Shown here piece by piece: positions 33,733 to 43,387 of a stretch of 64,000 bases of DNA. Both the position numbers and the translations under genes were made by a program. How positions within the stretch are numbered: the stretch's first letter is position 1; every line of letters starts with the position of its first letter. Below the pieces are notes generated by a model that had not been told where the DNA came from, did not search any database, and saw only the letters and a program-made list of their open reading frames with translations. Origin of the DNA: an uncultured Bacilli bacterium (GTDB lineage Bacteria > Bacillota_I > Bacilli_A > RF39 > UBA660); the NCBI GenBank assembly GCA_934120715.1, contig CAKOUW010000002.1, positions 62,001 through 126,000 of the forward strand. Direction: 5' to 3'.

Positions 33733-34227
33733 ATGGCAAGTAAAGCAAACTTAAAACAAAAGCAAACAGTTATTGATGAAATAACAGATCGTATTAAGTC
33801 TGCTAATTCAATAGTTTTATTTGACTACCGTGGTATAACAGATGCTGAAGCTAAAGAATTACGTTGCAAATTAAGAGAGACTAACTCAGATTATAAGGTT
33901 TATAAAAATACTTTGATGGCTAGAGCTTTCAATGATTTGGGAATCGATCTTAATGAATACTTAAATGGTCCTAGTGCTTTTGCATTTGGTGAGGATCAGG
34001 TAGCACCTGTTAAGGTTATATCTGAGTTTGCTAGTAGTCACCCAGCATTAGTTTTAAAGGTTGGTATCATTGATGGTGAAACTGCAGATAAGGCTAAATT
34101 AGCTGAATATGCAACTATTCCTTCAAGAGAAGGCTTACTTACTATGTTGGCTGGCGGTATGATTGGAATTGCTAGAGATTTATCAATTTGCTTAGACTTA
34201 TATAGTCAGCAAAAAGAAGAAAATTAA
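33733..34227 (+). CDS. rplJ: 50S ribosomal protein L10
   Basis: 164 aa. N-terminal rRNA-binding domain (KQKQTVIDEITDRIKSANSI, FDYRGITDAEAKELR, YKNTLMARAF) and C-terminal helix that binds L7/L12 dimers. GGGAGGTGA precedes ATG. Regulated by its leader. Confidence 0.96.
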   Translation: MASKANLKQKQTVIDEITDRIKSANSIVLFDYRGITDAEAKELRCKLRETNSDYKVYKNTLMARAFNDLGIDLNEYLNGPSAFAFGEDQVAPVKVISEFASSHPALVLKVGIIDGETADKAKLAEYATIPSREGLLTMLAGGMIGIARDLSICLDLYSQQKEEN

Positions 34228-34248
34228 TTTAAATAGGAGGAAAGAAAA

Positions 34249-34617
34249 ATGGCTAAATTAACAAGAGATGAATTTATCAGTAGTTTAAAAGAAATGACTT
34301 TATTAGAAATTAAGGAATTAGTAGATGCAATGAAAGAAGAGTTTGGTGTTGATCCATCTGCTGTTGCAGTTGCTGCACCTGCTGCTGGAGCTGCTGCTGA
34401 TGAAGGTCCAAGTACAGTTACTGTTTCAATAGCTGATGCTGGAGCTGCTAAAGTTGCTGTTATTAAAGTTGTTAAAGAAATTACTGGTTTAGGATTAAAA
34501 GAATCTAAAGATATCGTTGATTCAAACGGTGTTGTTAAGGAAAACATTGCTAAGGCTGAAGCTGATGAAATTAAAGCTAAGTTAGAAGAAGCTGGAGCTA
34601 CTGTTGAAGTAAAATAG
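34249..34617 (+). CDS. rplL: 50S ribosomal protein L7/L12
   Basis: 122 aa. N-terminal dimerisation helix (LTRDEFISSLKEMTLLEIKEL), an Ala-rich hinge, and C-terminal domain (KVAVIKVVKEITGLGLKESK) that recruits translation GTPases. The hinge is rather short. AGGAGG precedes ATG. Ends the L10-L12 unit before a terminator. Confidence 0.97.
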   Translation: MAKLTRDEFISSLKEMTLLEIKELVDAMKEEFGVDPSAVAVAAPAAGAAADEGPSTVTVSIADAGAAKVAVIKVVKEITGLGLKESKDIVDSNGVVKENIAKAEADEIKAKLEEAGATVEVK

Positions 34618-34632
34618 TTTTATAAGATTCTT

Positions 34633-34662
34633 ACTGGAAATAATTAATTTCCAGTTTTTTTA
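34633..34662 (+). terminator. Terminator after rplL
   Basis: ACTGGAAA / TTTCCAGT stem (34633-34640 with 34648-34655), 7-nt loop, then TTTTTT. Confidence 0.85.
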
Positions 34663-34723
34663 TTATTGCTGTTAAAAACATATTAGAAAATGTGTAAAAA
34701 AATGTAAAAAAATATAAAAATGT

Positions 34724-34752
34724 TTGACATAAAATTCTTTTTGTTGTAATAT
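34724..34752 (+). promoter_or_regulatory. Sigma-A promoter for rsmC-rpoB-rpoC
   Basis: TTGACA (34724-34729), 17-nt spacer, TAATAT (34747-34752). Start near 34759, immediately followed by a terminator-like hairpin. Confidence 0.7.
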
Positions 34753-34762
34753 ATGTTTCGAA

Positions 34763-34809
34763 AGGGAGAAAACTAAGTATTTTATATATGGTTTTCTCCT
34801 TCTTTTTTT
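34763..34809 (+). terminator. Promoter-proximal attenuator-like hairpin before rsmC-rpoB
   Basis: GGAGAAAAC (34765-34773) pairs with GTTTTCTCC (34791-34799), extendable by two pairs, then TTCTTTTTTTG. The stem starts about 5 nt after the predicted transcript start, so full termination would give a ~50-nt RNA. Likely attenuation or 5' protection for the rpoB operon. Confidence 0.65.
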
Positions 34810-34826
34810 GTCAAAAGGTGAGTATC

Positions 34827-35411
34827 ATGGGACAGTATTTTTCAAACGATAAATTACCTAGTAATATTAAGAAGACAGAATGCTTTGTTTTAGGACAAAA
34901 ATTTGTGTTCTTAACTGATAATGGTGTATTTTCTAAGAACGGTTTGGATTTTGGCAGTAGACTTCTTCTTGAATCAATCCCGGCAGAAGAGGTTGGAGGC
35001 AAAATTCTTGATATGGGATGTGGATATGGAGTATTTGGCATTGTTATTGGAAAAGTTACTGGGGCATTGGTGGATATGGCTGATGTTAATTACAGGGCTT
35101 TGCATTTAACTGAAATGAATGCAAGAGAAAATCATGTTCCTAATGTTAATGTTTTTTATAGTAACTGTTATGAAAATGTTAATGGCAAATATAGTTCCAT
35201 TATTACTAACCCTCCAATTAGGGCTGGTAAAAAAGTCGTTTATGATATAGTGATGAATGCAAAAAATTACTTGGAAAGTAATGGACATCTTTTTTTGGTA
35301 GTTAGAAAAGAACAAGGTGCAAAATCGCTAATTGTCGACTTAAAAAAATTATATACTGTTGATATATTGGCAAAAAGTAAAGGTTATTTTATAATTAAGT
35401 GTACTATTTAG
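34827..35411 (+). CDS. rsmC: Class I methyltransferase RsmC-like (YbxB)
   Basis: 194 aa. SAM motif ILDMGCGYGVFGIVIG near residues 60-75 and catalytic TNPPIRAGK near 130-138 (NPP type, N2-guanine methyltransferase). Homologues (YbxB) lie between rplL and rpoB in Bacillus and are annotated as 16S G1207 methyltransferase. AAAAGGTGAG precedes ATG 34827, which begins with the family N-terminus (MGQYFSND). Confidence 0.88.
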   Translation: MGQYFSNDKLPSNIKKTECFVLGQKFVFLTDNGVFSKNGLDFGSRLLLESIPAEEVGGKILDMGCGYGVFGIVIGKVTGALVDMADVNYRALHLTEMNARENHVPNVNVFYSNCYENVNGKYSSIITNPPIRAGKKVVYDIVMNAKNYLESNGHLFLVVRKEQGAKSLIVDLKKLYTVDILAKSKGYFIIKCTI

Positions 35412-35464
35412 ATTAGACTTTTTTATAGTTTCCTTTAAAAATTATGATAGGTGGGGTGAATTTA

Positions 35465-38400
35465 GTGTCATTTAAATTAGTTAATTGTGGTGATCATCGA
35501 CAAAGAAGAAATTTCTCAAGAATTAGAAATTCATATGAGCTTAAAGGTTTATTAGAAATTCAAAAGAAATCATATAATTGGTTTATTGAAACTGGAATTA
35601 AAGAAGTTCTACAGGATTTTTCGCCTGTTGAAAATTTTTCTGGTACTTTAAGAGTTGAATTTGGTGATTATCATTTTGATGAGCCAAGATATTCTATTAG
35701 GGAAAGTAAGAATAGAGAAACTACTTATTCTGCTCCTTTAAGAGTTGAAGTTCGTCTATTTAATCAGGAAACTGGTGAAGTTAAAGAACAAGAAATATTT
35801 ATGGGTGATATGCCTATAATGACTGAAAGTGGTACTTTTGTTATTAATGGTGCTGAACGTGTAATTGTTTCTCAACTTGTACGTTCTCCGAGTGTTTATT
35901 TTAATAGAGAAATAGATAAAAATGGACGTGAATTAATTACTTCACAAATTATACCTACTCGTGGTACTTGGTTAGAATTTGAATCAGATGCAAGAGATGT
36001 TTTATATGTTCGTATAGATAGAACTAGAAAAGTTACTTTAACTACTTTACTTAGGGCTTTTGGTTTATCTAGTGATGAAGATATTTTAGGTATGTTTGGT
36101 GATAACTTCTATTTAAAAAATACTATAGCAAAGGATTCTACTAAGAATACAGATGAGGCTTTAATTGAAATTTATGAAAAATTAAGACCTGGTGAACCTG
36201 CTACTTTGGATTCATCAAAGAACCAAATTATTACTCGTTTCTTTGATGAGTTTAGATATGATTTAGCTAAAGTTGGTAGATATAAATTTAATCGTAAATT
36301 AAATGTTGTTGATAGATTATTAGATCAAACTCTAGCTGAGAACATCGTAGTTGATGGAAATGTTGTTTTCTCTAAGGGCGATGTTATAACTAAGGCAAAC
36401 TTACCTGAATTGAAGGAAGTTCTTTCTAAAGGTTTTGGTGTTTGTGAAGTTAAGGTTAATGAAGAATTAGATCAATATAATAAAGTACAAATAGTTAAAA
36501 TATATGATCCTGCTGATAAAAAGAAGATTATTTCTGTTATTGGTAATGATCAATCGATTGATGTTAAGAGATTAACTATTTCTGATGTTTATGCTTCTGT
36601 TTCTTATTATTTAAATTTATTAGGTGGAGTAGGAAACTTTGATGAAATAGATCATTTGGGTAATAGACGTATTCGTCAAGTTGGAGAACTTTTACAAAAT
36701 CAATTTAGAATTGGTGTTTCTAGAATGGAGAGAGTTATTAGAGAGAGAATGACTACTCAGGAAATGGAAGAAGTTACTCCTAAGACTCTTATCAATATTA
36801 GACCAGTTACTGCTGCTATGAAGGAATTCTTTGGAAGCAGTCAACTTTCACAATTCATGGATCAAACAAATCCAATTGCAGAACTTACTAATAAACGTCG
36901 TTTATCTGCATTAGGACCTGGTGGTCTTTCTCGTGATAGAGCTGGTGTTGAAGTTCGTGACGTTAACGCTTCACACTATGGTCGTATTTGTCCAATTGAG
37001 TCTCCAGAAGGACCTAATATCGGACTTATTACATCATTAGCAAGTTATGCTAAAATTGATGATTATGGATTTATAATGACTCCTTATAGAAAAGTCAATG
37101 ATTGTCATATTACAGATGAAGTATGTTATTTAACAGCTGATGAAGAATTAGATTATATTATTTCACAATCAACAGTTGGAACTGATGAGAATAATACTAT
37201 TACAGATGAATTTGTAAATGCACGTTTCCGTGGAGAAAATATTTTAGCTAAACCTTCACAGGTTGATTATATTGACGTATCTCCTCAACAGGTTGTTTCT
37301 GTTACTACTAGTTGTATCCCATTCCTAGAGCATGATGATGCTACTCGTGCTTCAATGGGAGCAAACATGCAACGTCAGGCTATGCCTTTAATTAAAACAG
37401 AGGCTCCATATGTTGGTACAGGTGTTGAGTTTATAGCAGCAAAGGACTCTGGTGTTGAGATAATCGCTAAGAGTGATGGTATTGTTGAATATGCAGATGC
37501 TAAGAAAATTATTGTTAAGACAAAAGAGGGAAAAGATACATATACTTTAGCTAACTTTGAACTTGCCAACTCTAGTATTTGTTCTCATCAAAGACCTATT
37601 GTTCATCCTGGTGATAAAGTTGTTGCTGGTAAAACTATTTTAGCGGATGGTAATTCTACTGATATGGGTGAGTTAGCATTAGGTAAAAATATGACAGTTG
37701 CTTTCATGACATTTAATGGTTATAACTATGAGGATGCTGTTATCTTAAATGAAAATTTAGTTAAAGATGATAAGTATACATCACTACATCTTGAAGACTA
37801 TGAAATGCAATGTCGTGAGACTAAACTTGGACCTGAAGAAATAACTAGAGATATTCCAAATGTAAGTGAAGAAGCTCGTCGTAATTTGGATGAAAATGGT
37901 ATCGTAGCTATTGGTACAGAAGTTAAAGAAGGAGATATCCTTGTTGGTAAAGTTACACCTAAGGGTATGGCAGAACTTACTTCTGAAGAAAAGTTGCTAC
38001 ATGCAATCTTTGGTGAAAAAACTCGTGAAGTTCGTGATACATCATTACGTGTTCCTCATGGTGGTGATGGAATCGTTCATGATATTAAGATTTATTCTAG
38101 AAAAGATAATGATGAATTGCCTGCTGGTGTTTCAAAAGTTATCCGTGTATATATAATTCAAAAACGTAAAATACAAGTAGGAGATAAGATGTCTGGACGT
38201 CATGGTAATAAGGGTGTTATTTCTCTTATTCTTCCTCAAGAAGATATGCCATACTTACCAGATGGTACTCCTGTTGATATAATGCTTAACCCTCAAGGTG
38301 TTCCTTCTCGTATGAACTTTGGACAGATTCTTGAAATTCATATGGGTATGGCTTGTAAGAAATTAGGTGTTCATATTGCTACTCCAGTTTTTGATGGAGC

Positions 38401-39115
38401 ACATATAGATGATATAAGGGCAATGATGAAGGAAGCTGGAATGGATGAAGATGGTAAAACAGTTCTTTATGATGGACGTACTGGTGAACCATTTGATCAT
38501 AGAATTGCTGTTGGTGTAATGTACATGATAAAACTTCATCACATGGTTGATGATAAATTACATGCTCGTTCTACTGGACCTTACTCATTAGTTACTCAAC
38601 AACCTCTTGGAGGAAAAGCTCAGTTCGGTGGACAGAGATTTGGAGAAATGGAAGTTTGGGCATTGTATGCATATGGTGCTGCACATACATTACAAGAAAT
38701 TTTAACTGTTAAATCTGATGATGTTGTAGGACGTGTTAAAGTTTATGAGTCTATTATTAAGGGACAAGAAATAAATAGAGCTGGTGTTCCTGAATCATTC
38801 AGAGTATTGTTGAAAGAATTCCAAGCATTGGGTCTTGATATATCTATCATTAATGATGAAGGTGAAACATTACAATTAAAAGAAATAGAAGATGCTGAAG
38901 ATAGAGAAGATTTAAATTTATCTATCGATGAATTGGAAAAGTCACCAACTAGAGAGTTAACAAAAGATTTGAATGTTGTTACTGCTGATGAAGATGAACT
39001 TGTTGATGGTGATCTTGATGAGGATGAAGACGAAGATATGGACGACTTAGATGAAGAATTTATGGATGATATGGAAGATATAGAAGATAGTTTTGAGGAA
39101 GGAGCTGATATTTAA
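35465..39115 (+). CDS. rpoB: DNA-directed RNA polymerase subunit beta
   Basis: 1216 aa. The N-terminus has HRQRRNFSRIRNSYEL; the rifampicin region contains SQLSQFMDQTNPIAELTNKR with LSALGPGGLSRDRAG; the C-terminal part has GKMSGRHGNKGV-type sequence and GGKAQFGGQRFGEMEVWAL. Ends with a ~45-residue strongly acidic tail (DLDEDEDEDMDDLDEEF). GTG 35465 is chosen because AGGTGGGG lies just upstream and it aligns with the family start. The stop overlaps rpoC by 1 nt (TAATG). Confidence 0.97.
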   Translation: MSFKLVNCGDHRQRRNFSRIRNSYELKGLLEIQKKSYNWFIETGIKEVLQDFSPVENFSGTLRVEFGDYHFDEPRYSIRESKNRETTYSAPLRVEVRLFNQETGEVKEQEIFMGDMPIMTESGTFVINGAERVIVSQLVRSPSVYFNREIDKNGRELITSQIIPTRGTWLEFESDARDVLYVRIDRTRKVTLTTLLRAFGLSSDEDILGMFGDNFYLKNTIAKDSTKNTDEALIEIYEKLRPGEPATLDSSKNQIITRFFDEFRYDLAKVGRYKFNRKLNVVDRLLDQTLAENIVVDGNVVFSKGDVITKANLPELKEVLSKGFGVCEVKVNEELDQYNKVQIVKIYDPADKKKIISVIGNDQSIDVKRLTISDVYASVSYYLNLLGGVGNFDEIDHLGNRRIRQVGELLQNQFRIGVSRMERVIRERMTTQEMEEVTPKTLINIRPVTAAMKEFFGSSQLSQFMDQTNPIAELTNKRRLSALGPGGLSRDRAGVEVRDVNASHYGRICPIESPEGPNIGLITSLASYAKIDDYGFIMTPYRKVNDCHITDEVCYLTADEELDYIISQSTVGTDENNTITDEFVNARFRGENILAKPSQVDYIDVSPQQVVSVTTSCIPFLEHDDATRASMGANMQRQAMPLIKTEAPYVGTGVEFIAAKDSGVEIIAKSDGIVEYADAKKIIVKTKEGKDTYTLANFELANSSICSHQRPIVHPGDKVVAGKTILADGNSTDMGELALGKNMTVAFMTFNGYNYEDAVILNENLVKDDKYTSLHLEDYEMQCRETKLGPEEITRDIPNVSEEARRNLDENGIVAIGTEVKEGDILVGKVTPKGMAELTSEEKLLHAIFGEKTREVRDTSLRVPHGGDGIVHDIKIYSRKDNDELPAGVSKVIRVYIIQKRKIQVGDKMSGRHGNKGVISLILPQEDMPYLPDGTPVDIMLNPQGVPSRMNFGQILEIHMGMACKKLGVHIATPVFDGAHIDDIRAMMKEAGMDEDGKTVLYDGRTGEPFDHRIAVGVMYMIKLHHMVDDKLHARSTGPYSLVTQQPLGGKAQFGGQRFGEMEVWALYAYGAAHTLQEILTVKSDDVVGRVKVYESIIKGQEINRAGVPESFRVLLKEFQALGLDISIINDEGETLQLKEIEDAEDREDLNLSIDELEKSPTRELTKDLNVVTADEDELVDGDLDEDEDEDMDDLDEEFMDDMEDIEDSFEEGADI

Positions 39116-42100
39116 TGATAGAAGTTAATAAATTTGATGCTTTAAAAATAGGTATAGCTTCTCCAGAAAAAATCCGTGAATGGTCTTATGGTGAAGTAAA
39201 GAAACCTGAAACTATTAATTATCGTACTCTTAGACCAGAACGCGATGGTTTGTTCTGTGAAAAGATTTTCGGACCTTCTAAAGATTTTGAATGTGCTTGT
39301 GGTAAATATAAGCGAGTTCGTTATAAAAATATAGTATGTGATAGATGTGGAGTTGAAGTTACAAGATCAAAGGTTCGTCGTGAACGTATGGGTCATATTG
39401 AACTTGCGACTCCTGTATCTCACATTTGGTTCTTTAAAGGTGTTCCTTCTCGTATGGGATTAGTTCTTGATATGAGTCCTAGAGATTTGGAAGAAGTTTT
39501 ATACTTTGTTAGTTATGTTGTTGTTGATAAAGGAAATGCTCCTTTAGAGAATAAGCAAACACTTTCTGAAAAAGAATATCGTGCATATTATGAAAAATAT
39601 GGTACTGGCTTTAAAGTTGGTATGGGAGCTGAAGCAATTAAGGAATTGCTAAAGAAAGTTGATTTAAAGGCTGATATAGATAAAATAACTAGTGAATTAG
39701 AGACTGCTCAAGGTCAAAAGAGGACTAGATTATTAAAACGTTTAGATGTCTTAGATGCTTTTTATAAATCTGGAAATAAGCCAGAGTGGATGATACTTGA
39801 TTGTATCCCTGTAATTCCACCTGATCTTAGACCGATGATTCAGTTAGACGGTGGAAGATTTGCTACTAGTGATTTAAATGATTTATATAGAAGAGTAATA
39901 AATCGTAATAATCGTTTAAAGAAACTTATAGATTTAGGAGCTCCTGGTATCATTATTCAAAATGAAAAACGTATGTTGCAAGAGGCAGTTGATGCTTTAT
40001 TTGATAATGGACGTCGTGGTAGAAGTATAACTGGTGCTGGAAATAGACCTTTAAAATCTTTATCTAGTATGTTAAAAGGTAAACAAGGACGTTTCCGTCA
40101 GAACTTATTAGGTAAACGTGTTGATTATTCTGGACGTTCTGTTATAGTTGTTGGACCAAACTTGAAGATGTATCAATGTGGTATACCTAAAGAAATGGCT
40201 CTTGAATTATTTAAACCTCATGTTATTAACGGTTTAGTAAAGAAAGATATCGCTCATAATATTAAAGCTGCGAAGAGACTAATAGATAATCAAGATCCTG
40301 TTGTTTGGGATATAGTAGAAGAAGTTATTAAAGAACATCCTGTTATGTTAAACAGAGCTCCTACACTACATAGACTTGGTATTCAAGCATTTGAACCGGT
40401 TTTAGTTGGTGGTAAAGCTATTCGTTTACACCCATTAGTTTGTCCAGCATTTAACGCTGACTTTGATGGTGACCAGATGGCCGTTCACGTTCCACTATCA
40501 GAAGAGGCTCAAGCAGAAGCTAGGTTATTAATGTTAGGTGCTAACAATATCTTAAAACCTTCAAGTGGTGATCCTATTGTTACTCCAAGTCAGGACATGG
40601 TTTTAGGTAATTACTATATAACTATGGAAAAGGCTGGAGAAGATGGCGAAGGTAGAGTATTTAAAGATACTAATGAAGCTTTAATGGCTTATGAAAGACG
40701 TGAAATAACTCTACATACTCGTATTGTTATTCCAGTTGATTCATTTAAACATAAATTATTTACAGAGAGTCAAAAGGGTAAATATTTAGTTACTACTGTA
40801 GGAAAGATTAAGTTTAATGAGATTTTACCAGATTCATTTGCTTATATTAATGAACCTACTGATACTAATATTTCTAGTATTACTCCTAATAAGTATTTCT
40901 TGGATAGAGGAGTTAATATACCTGAGGCTATTAAAGAGATGCCTCTAGTTAATCCTTTTGTTAAAGGAACTCTTGAAAAGATTATTGCACAAATATTTAA
41001 ACGTTATAAAACTACTGAAACATCTATCATGCTTGATAGTTTAAAAGATTTAGGATTTAAATATTCTACTATTTCAGGAATTACTGTTAGTATGGCTGAT
41101 GTTGAAATTAGTAAGAAGAAACCTGAAATAGTTGCTGAAGCTCAAAAGACTGTTGATAAGATTAATAAACAGTATAAGAGAGGTTTAATAACTGATGAAG
41201 AACGTTATAACAACGTTATTAGTACTTGGAATAATGCTACTGACCAGGTAAAAGCAGAACTTGAAGCTGTTTCACATACTGATATTGATAATCCAATATT
41301 CATAATGATGAACTCTAAAGCTCGTGGTAATATTTCGAACTTTACACAAGTTGCTGGTATGCGTGGTATTATGGCTAAGCCAGATGGTACATCAGTAGAA
41401 ATTCCAATTCTTTCAAACTTTATCGAAGGTTTGTCAGTTGCTGAATTCTTCTTATCTACCCATGGTACTCGTAAAGGTTTAGCAGATACAGCTTTAAAAA
41501 CTGCAGATTCTGGATATTTGACTCGTCGTTTAGTTGATGTCAGTCAAGATATGATTGTTAGAGAAGAAGATTGTGGTACTGATCAAGGTGTTGTTGTTCA
41601 TGCATTTATTAATGAAAAAACAGGTTCTGTAATTGAAAGTCTACATGATCGTATTGTTGGTAGATTTGCTAACAAGAAGATTATTAATCCAGAAACTAAA
41701 GAAGTCATTGTTGATAAATTACAAATGATTACTGAGTCTTTAGCTGATAAAATTGTGGCAGCTGGTATAAATGAAGTTGAGATACGTACTATTTTAACTT
41801 GTGCTACTCCTAATGGTGTATGTCAAAAGTGTTATGGTCGTAACTTAGCTACTGGTAACTTAGTAGAAGTTGGTGAAGCTATTGGTGTTATGGCTGCTCA
41901 ATCAATTGGTGAACCTGGTACTCAGCTTACAATGCGTACATTCCACTCTGGTGGAGTTGCTCACGGTGGTGATGCTGATATTACTCAAGGTCTTCCTCGT
42001 GTTCAAGAATTATTTGAAGCGCGTAATCCAAAAGCAAAAGCAACTATTGCTGAGATTGATGGTACAGTTTCAAAGATTAAAGAAGATCATGGTAAATATA

Positions 42101-42753
42101 AGATTAGTATTACTAATAAATTAGAGACTAAAGAACATGTTACTAATTATGGTTCTAAGCTTTGTGTTGCAAAGGGTGATACAGTTAGTTGTGGAGATAG
42201 ACTTACTGAAGGAGCTATTAGTCCTAAAGAATTACTTGCTGTTACTGATCCAATTACTACTCAAGAATACATATTAAAAGAAGTTCAAAATACATATAGA
42301 TCTCAGGGTGTTGATATTTCTGATAAGCACGTTGAAGTAATAGCTAGAAGAATGATTTCTAAGATCAGAATTGTTGAAAGTGGAGATACTAAATTCTTAC
42401 CTGGTTCTTTAGTTAACTTTAGAGAATTTACTGATGGTAATAAAGATGCAATTATTAAAGGTAAAAAGCCTGCTTTAGGAAAACCAATATTATTAGGTAT
42501 TACTAAGGCTGCTCTTGAAACTGATTCATTCTTATCTGCTGCATCATTCCAAGAGACTACTAGAATCTTAACGGATGCTGCTATAAAGGGTAAAGTTGAT
42601 CCATTATCTGGATTAAAAGAGAATGTAATAATTGGTAAATTGATTCCTGCAGGTACTGGTAGTAAAGCTTATAGAGATGTTGAATTTGAGCTTAAATCAG
42701 AATTTATGGATGAAGAACCATTAGAAAAATTAGAAGATCAATTTATGGAGTAG
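39115..42753 (+). CDS. rpoC: DNA-directed RNA polymerase subunit beta'
   Basis: 1212 aa. N-terminal zinc finger CACGKYKRVRYKNIVCDRCG, catalytic NADFDGDQMAVH with the Mg-binding Asp triad, trigger-loop region AAQSIGEPGTQLTMRTFH, and second zinc site (CATPNGVCQKCYG). Coupled to rpoB. Rho-independent terminator overlaps its stop codon, so the downstream rpsL unit is separate. rplGB (YbxF, L7Ae-like), often present after rpoC, is missing. Confidence 0.98.
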   Translation: MIEVNKFDALKIGIASPEKIREWSYGEVKKPETINYRTLRPERDGLFCEKIFGPSKDFECACGKYKRVRYKNIVCDRCGVEVTRSKVRRERMGHIELATPVSHIWFFKGVPSRMGLVLDMSPRDLEEVLYFVSYVVVDKGNAPLENKQTLSEKEYRAYYEKYGTGFKVGMGAEAIKELLKKVDLKADIDKITSELETAQGQKRTRLLKRLDVLDAFYKSGNKPEWMILDCIPVIPPDLRPMIQLDGGRFATSDLNDLYRRVINRNNRLKKLIDLGAPGIIIQNEKRMLQEAVDALFDNGRRGRSITGAGNRPLKSLSSMLKGKQGRFRQNLLGKRVDYSGRSVIVVGPNLKMYQCGIPKEMALELFKPHVINGLVKKDIAHNIKAAKRLIDNQDPVVWDIVEEVIKEHPVMLNRAPTLHRLGIQAFEPVLVGGKAIRLHPLVCPAFNADFDGDQMAVHVPLSEEAQAEARLLMLGANNILKPSSGDPIVTPSQDMVLGNYYITMEKAGEDGEGRVFKDTNEALMAYERREITLHTRIVIPVDSFKHKLFTESQKGKYLVTTVGKIKFNEILPDSFAYINEPTDTNISSITPNKYFLDRGVNIPEAIKEMPLVNPFVKGTLEKIIAQIFKRYKTTETSIMLDSLKDLGFKYSTISGITVSMADVEISKKKPEIVAEAQKTVDKINKQYKRGLITDEERYNNVISTWNNATDQVKAELEAVSHTDIDNPIFIMMNSKARGNISNFTQVAGMRGIMAKPDGTSVEIPILSNFIEGLSVAEFFLSTHGTRKGLADTALKTADSGYLTRRLVDVSQDMIVREEDCGTDQGVVVHAFINEKTGSVIESLHDRIVGRFANKKIINPETKEVIVDKLQMITESLADKIVAAGINEVEIRTILTCATPNGVCQKCYGRNLATGNLVEVGEAIGVMAAQSIGEPGTQLTMRTFHSGGVAHGGDADITQGLPRVQELFEARNPKAKATIAEIDGTVSKIKEDHGKYKISITNKLETKEHVTNYGSKLCVAKGDTVSCGDRLTEGAISPKELLAVTDPITTQEYILKEVQNTYRSQGVDISDKHVEVIARRMISKIRIVESGDTKFLPGSLVNFREFTDGNKDAIIKGKKPALGKPILLGITKAALETDSFLSAASFQETTRILTDAAIKGKVDPLSGLKENVIIGKLIPAGTGSKAYRDVEFELKSEFMDEEPLEKLEDQFME

Positions 42754-42770
42754 ATTTCTACTCCTTTTTT
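42747..42770 (+). terminator. Terminator after rpoC
   Basis: GGAGTAG / CTACTCC stem (42747-42753 with 42758-42764), ATTT loop, then TTTTTT. Includes the rpoC stop codon. Confidence 0.9.
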
Positions 42771-42812
42771 GTTATAAAAATTATTTATTTGAATAAGTTT
42801 TTAATATGAGTA

Positions 42813-42841
42813 TTGACATTGTTTTTATAAGGTGCTATATT
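42813..42841 (+). promoter_or_regulatory. Sigma-A promoter for rpsL-rpsG-fusA-tuf
   Basis: TTGACA (42813-42818), 17-nt spacer, TATATT (42836-42841), with a TGC extension of the -10. Start near 42848. Confidence 0.75.
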
Positions 42842-42852
42842 ATTCTTGCTGG

Positions 42853-42889
42853 TTAAATAGCTTTGCTTTTTATGCAAAGTTTTATTTAA
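42853..42889 (+). promoter_or_regulatory. 5'-proximal hairpin in the rpsL leader
   Basis: TTAAATA-CTTTGC (42853-42866) pairs with GCAAAG-TATTTAA (42874-42889) around a T-rich loop. A second small hairpin, ACACA with TGTGT (42901-42919), lies just before the ribosome-binding site. Function unknown. Confidence 0.5.
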
Positions 42890-42938
42890 AGGGTAAAATG
42901 ACACACCTGGATATGTGTAAAGAAAGGAGATATATTTT

Positions 42939-43358
42939 ATGCCTACAATTAACCAATTAGTTCATAAAAATCGTAAGGACAAGGTAAGAAAGAGTAAAGC
43001 CCCTGTTTTAGGAATCGGTTTAAATACTATTCAAAAGAAAGCAACTGATGTTAATTCACCTCAAAAACGTGGTGTATGTACTCGTGTTGGTACTAAGACA
43101 CCTAAAAAGCCAAACTCTGCATTACGTAAGTATGCTCGTGTACGTTTATCTAATGGTAAGGAAGTAGATACTTATATTCCTGGAATTGGTCATAACTTAC
43201 AAGAACATAGTGTTGTATTGATTCGTGGTGGACGTGTTAAGGACTTAATCGGAGTTCGTTATCACATAGTTCGTGGTACTTTAGATACTGCTGGTGTTAA
43301 AGACCGTAAACAAGGTCGTAGTAAGTATGGTGCAAAAAAACCAAAAGACAGTAAATAA
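42939..43358 (+). CDS. rpsL: 30S ribosomal protein S12
   Basis: 139 aa. TINQLVHKNRKDK start; decoding-site loops KTPKKPNSALRK and GIGHNLQEHSVVLIRGGRVKDL are intact. S12 monitors codon-anticodon pairing; the Lys in KKPNS is the position altered in streptomycin resistance. AAAGGAG precedes ATG. First gene of the str operon. Confidence 0.98.
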   Translation: MPTINQLVHKNRKDKVRKSKAPVLGIGLNTIQKKATDVNSPQKRGVCTRVGTKTPKKPNSALRKYARVRLSNGKEVDTYIPGIGHNLQEHSVVLIRGGRVKDLIGVRYHIVRGTLDTAGVKDRKQGRSKYGAKKPKDSK

Positions 43359-43387
43359 GATTGTATTTTTGAAGGGAGGAAGTAAAA

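Noticed and set aside
34224..34547. Minus-strand open frame across rplL
   Set aside because: Ala/Thr-rich antisense of the Ala-rich hinge of L7/L12; no motif and no start signal.
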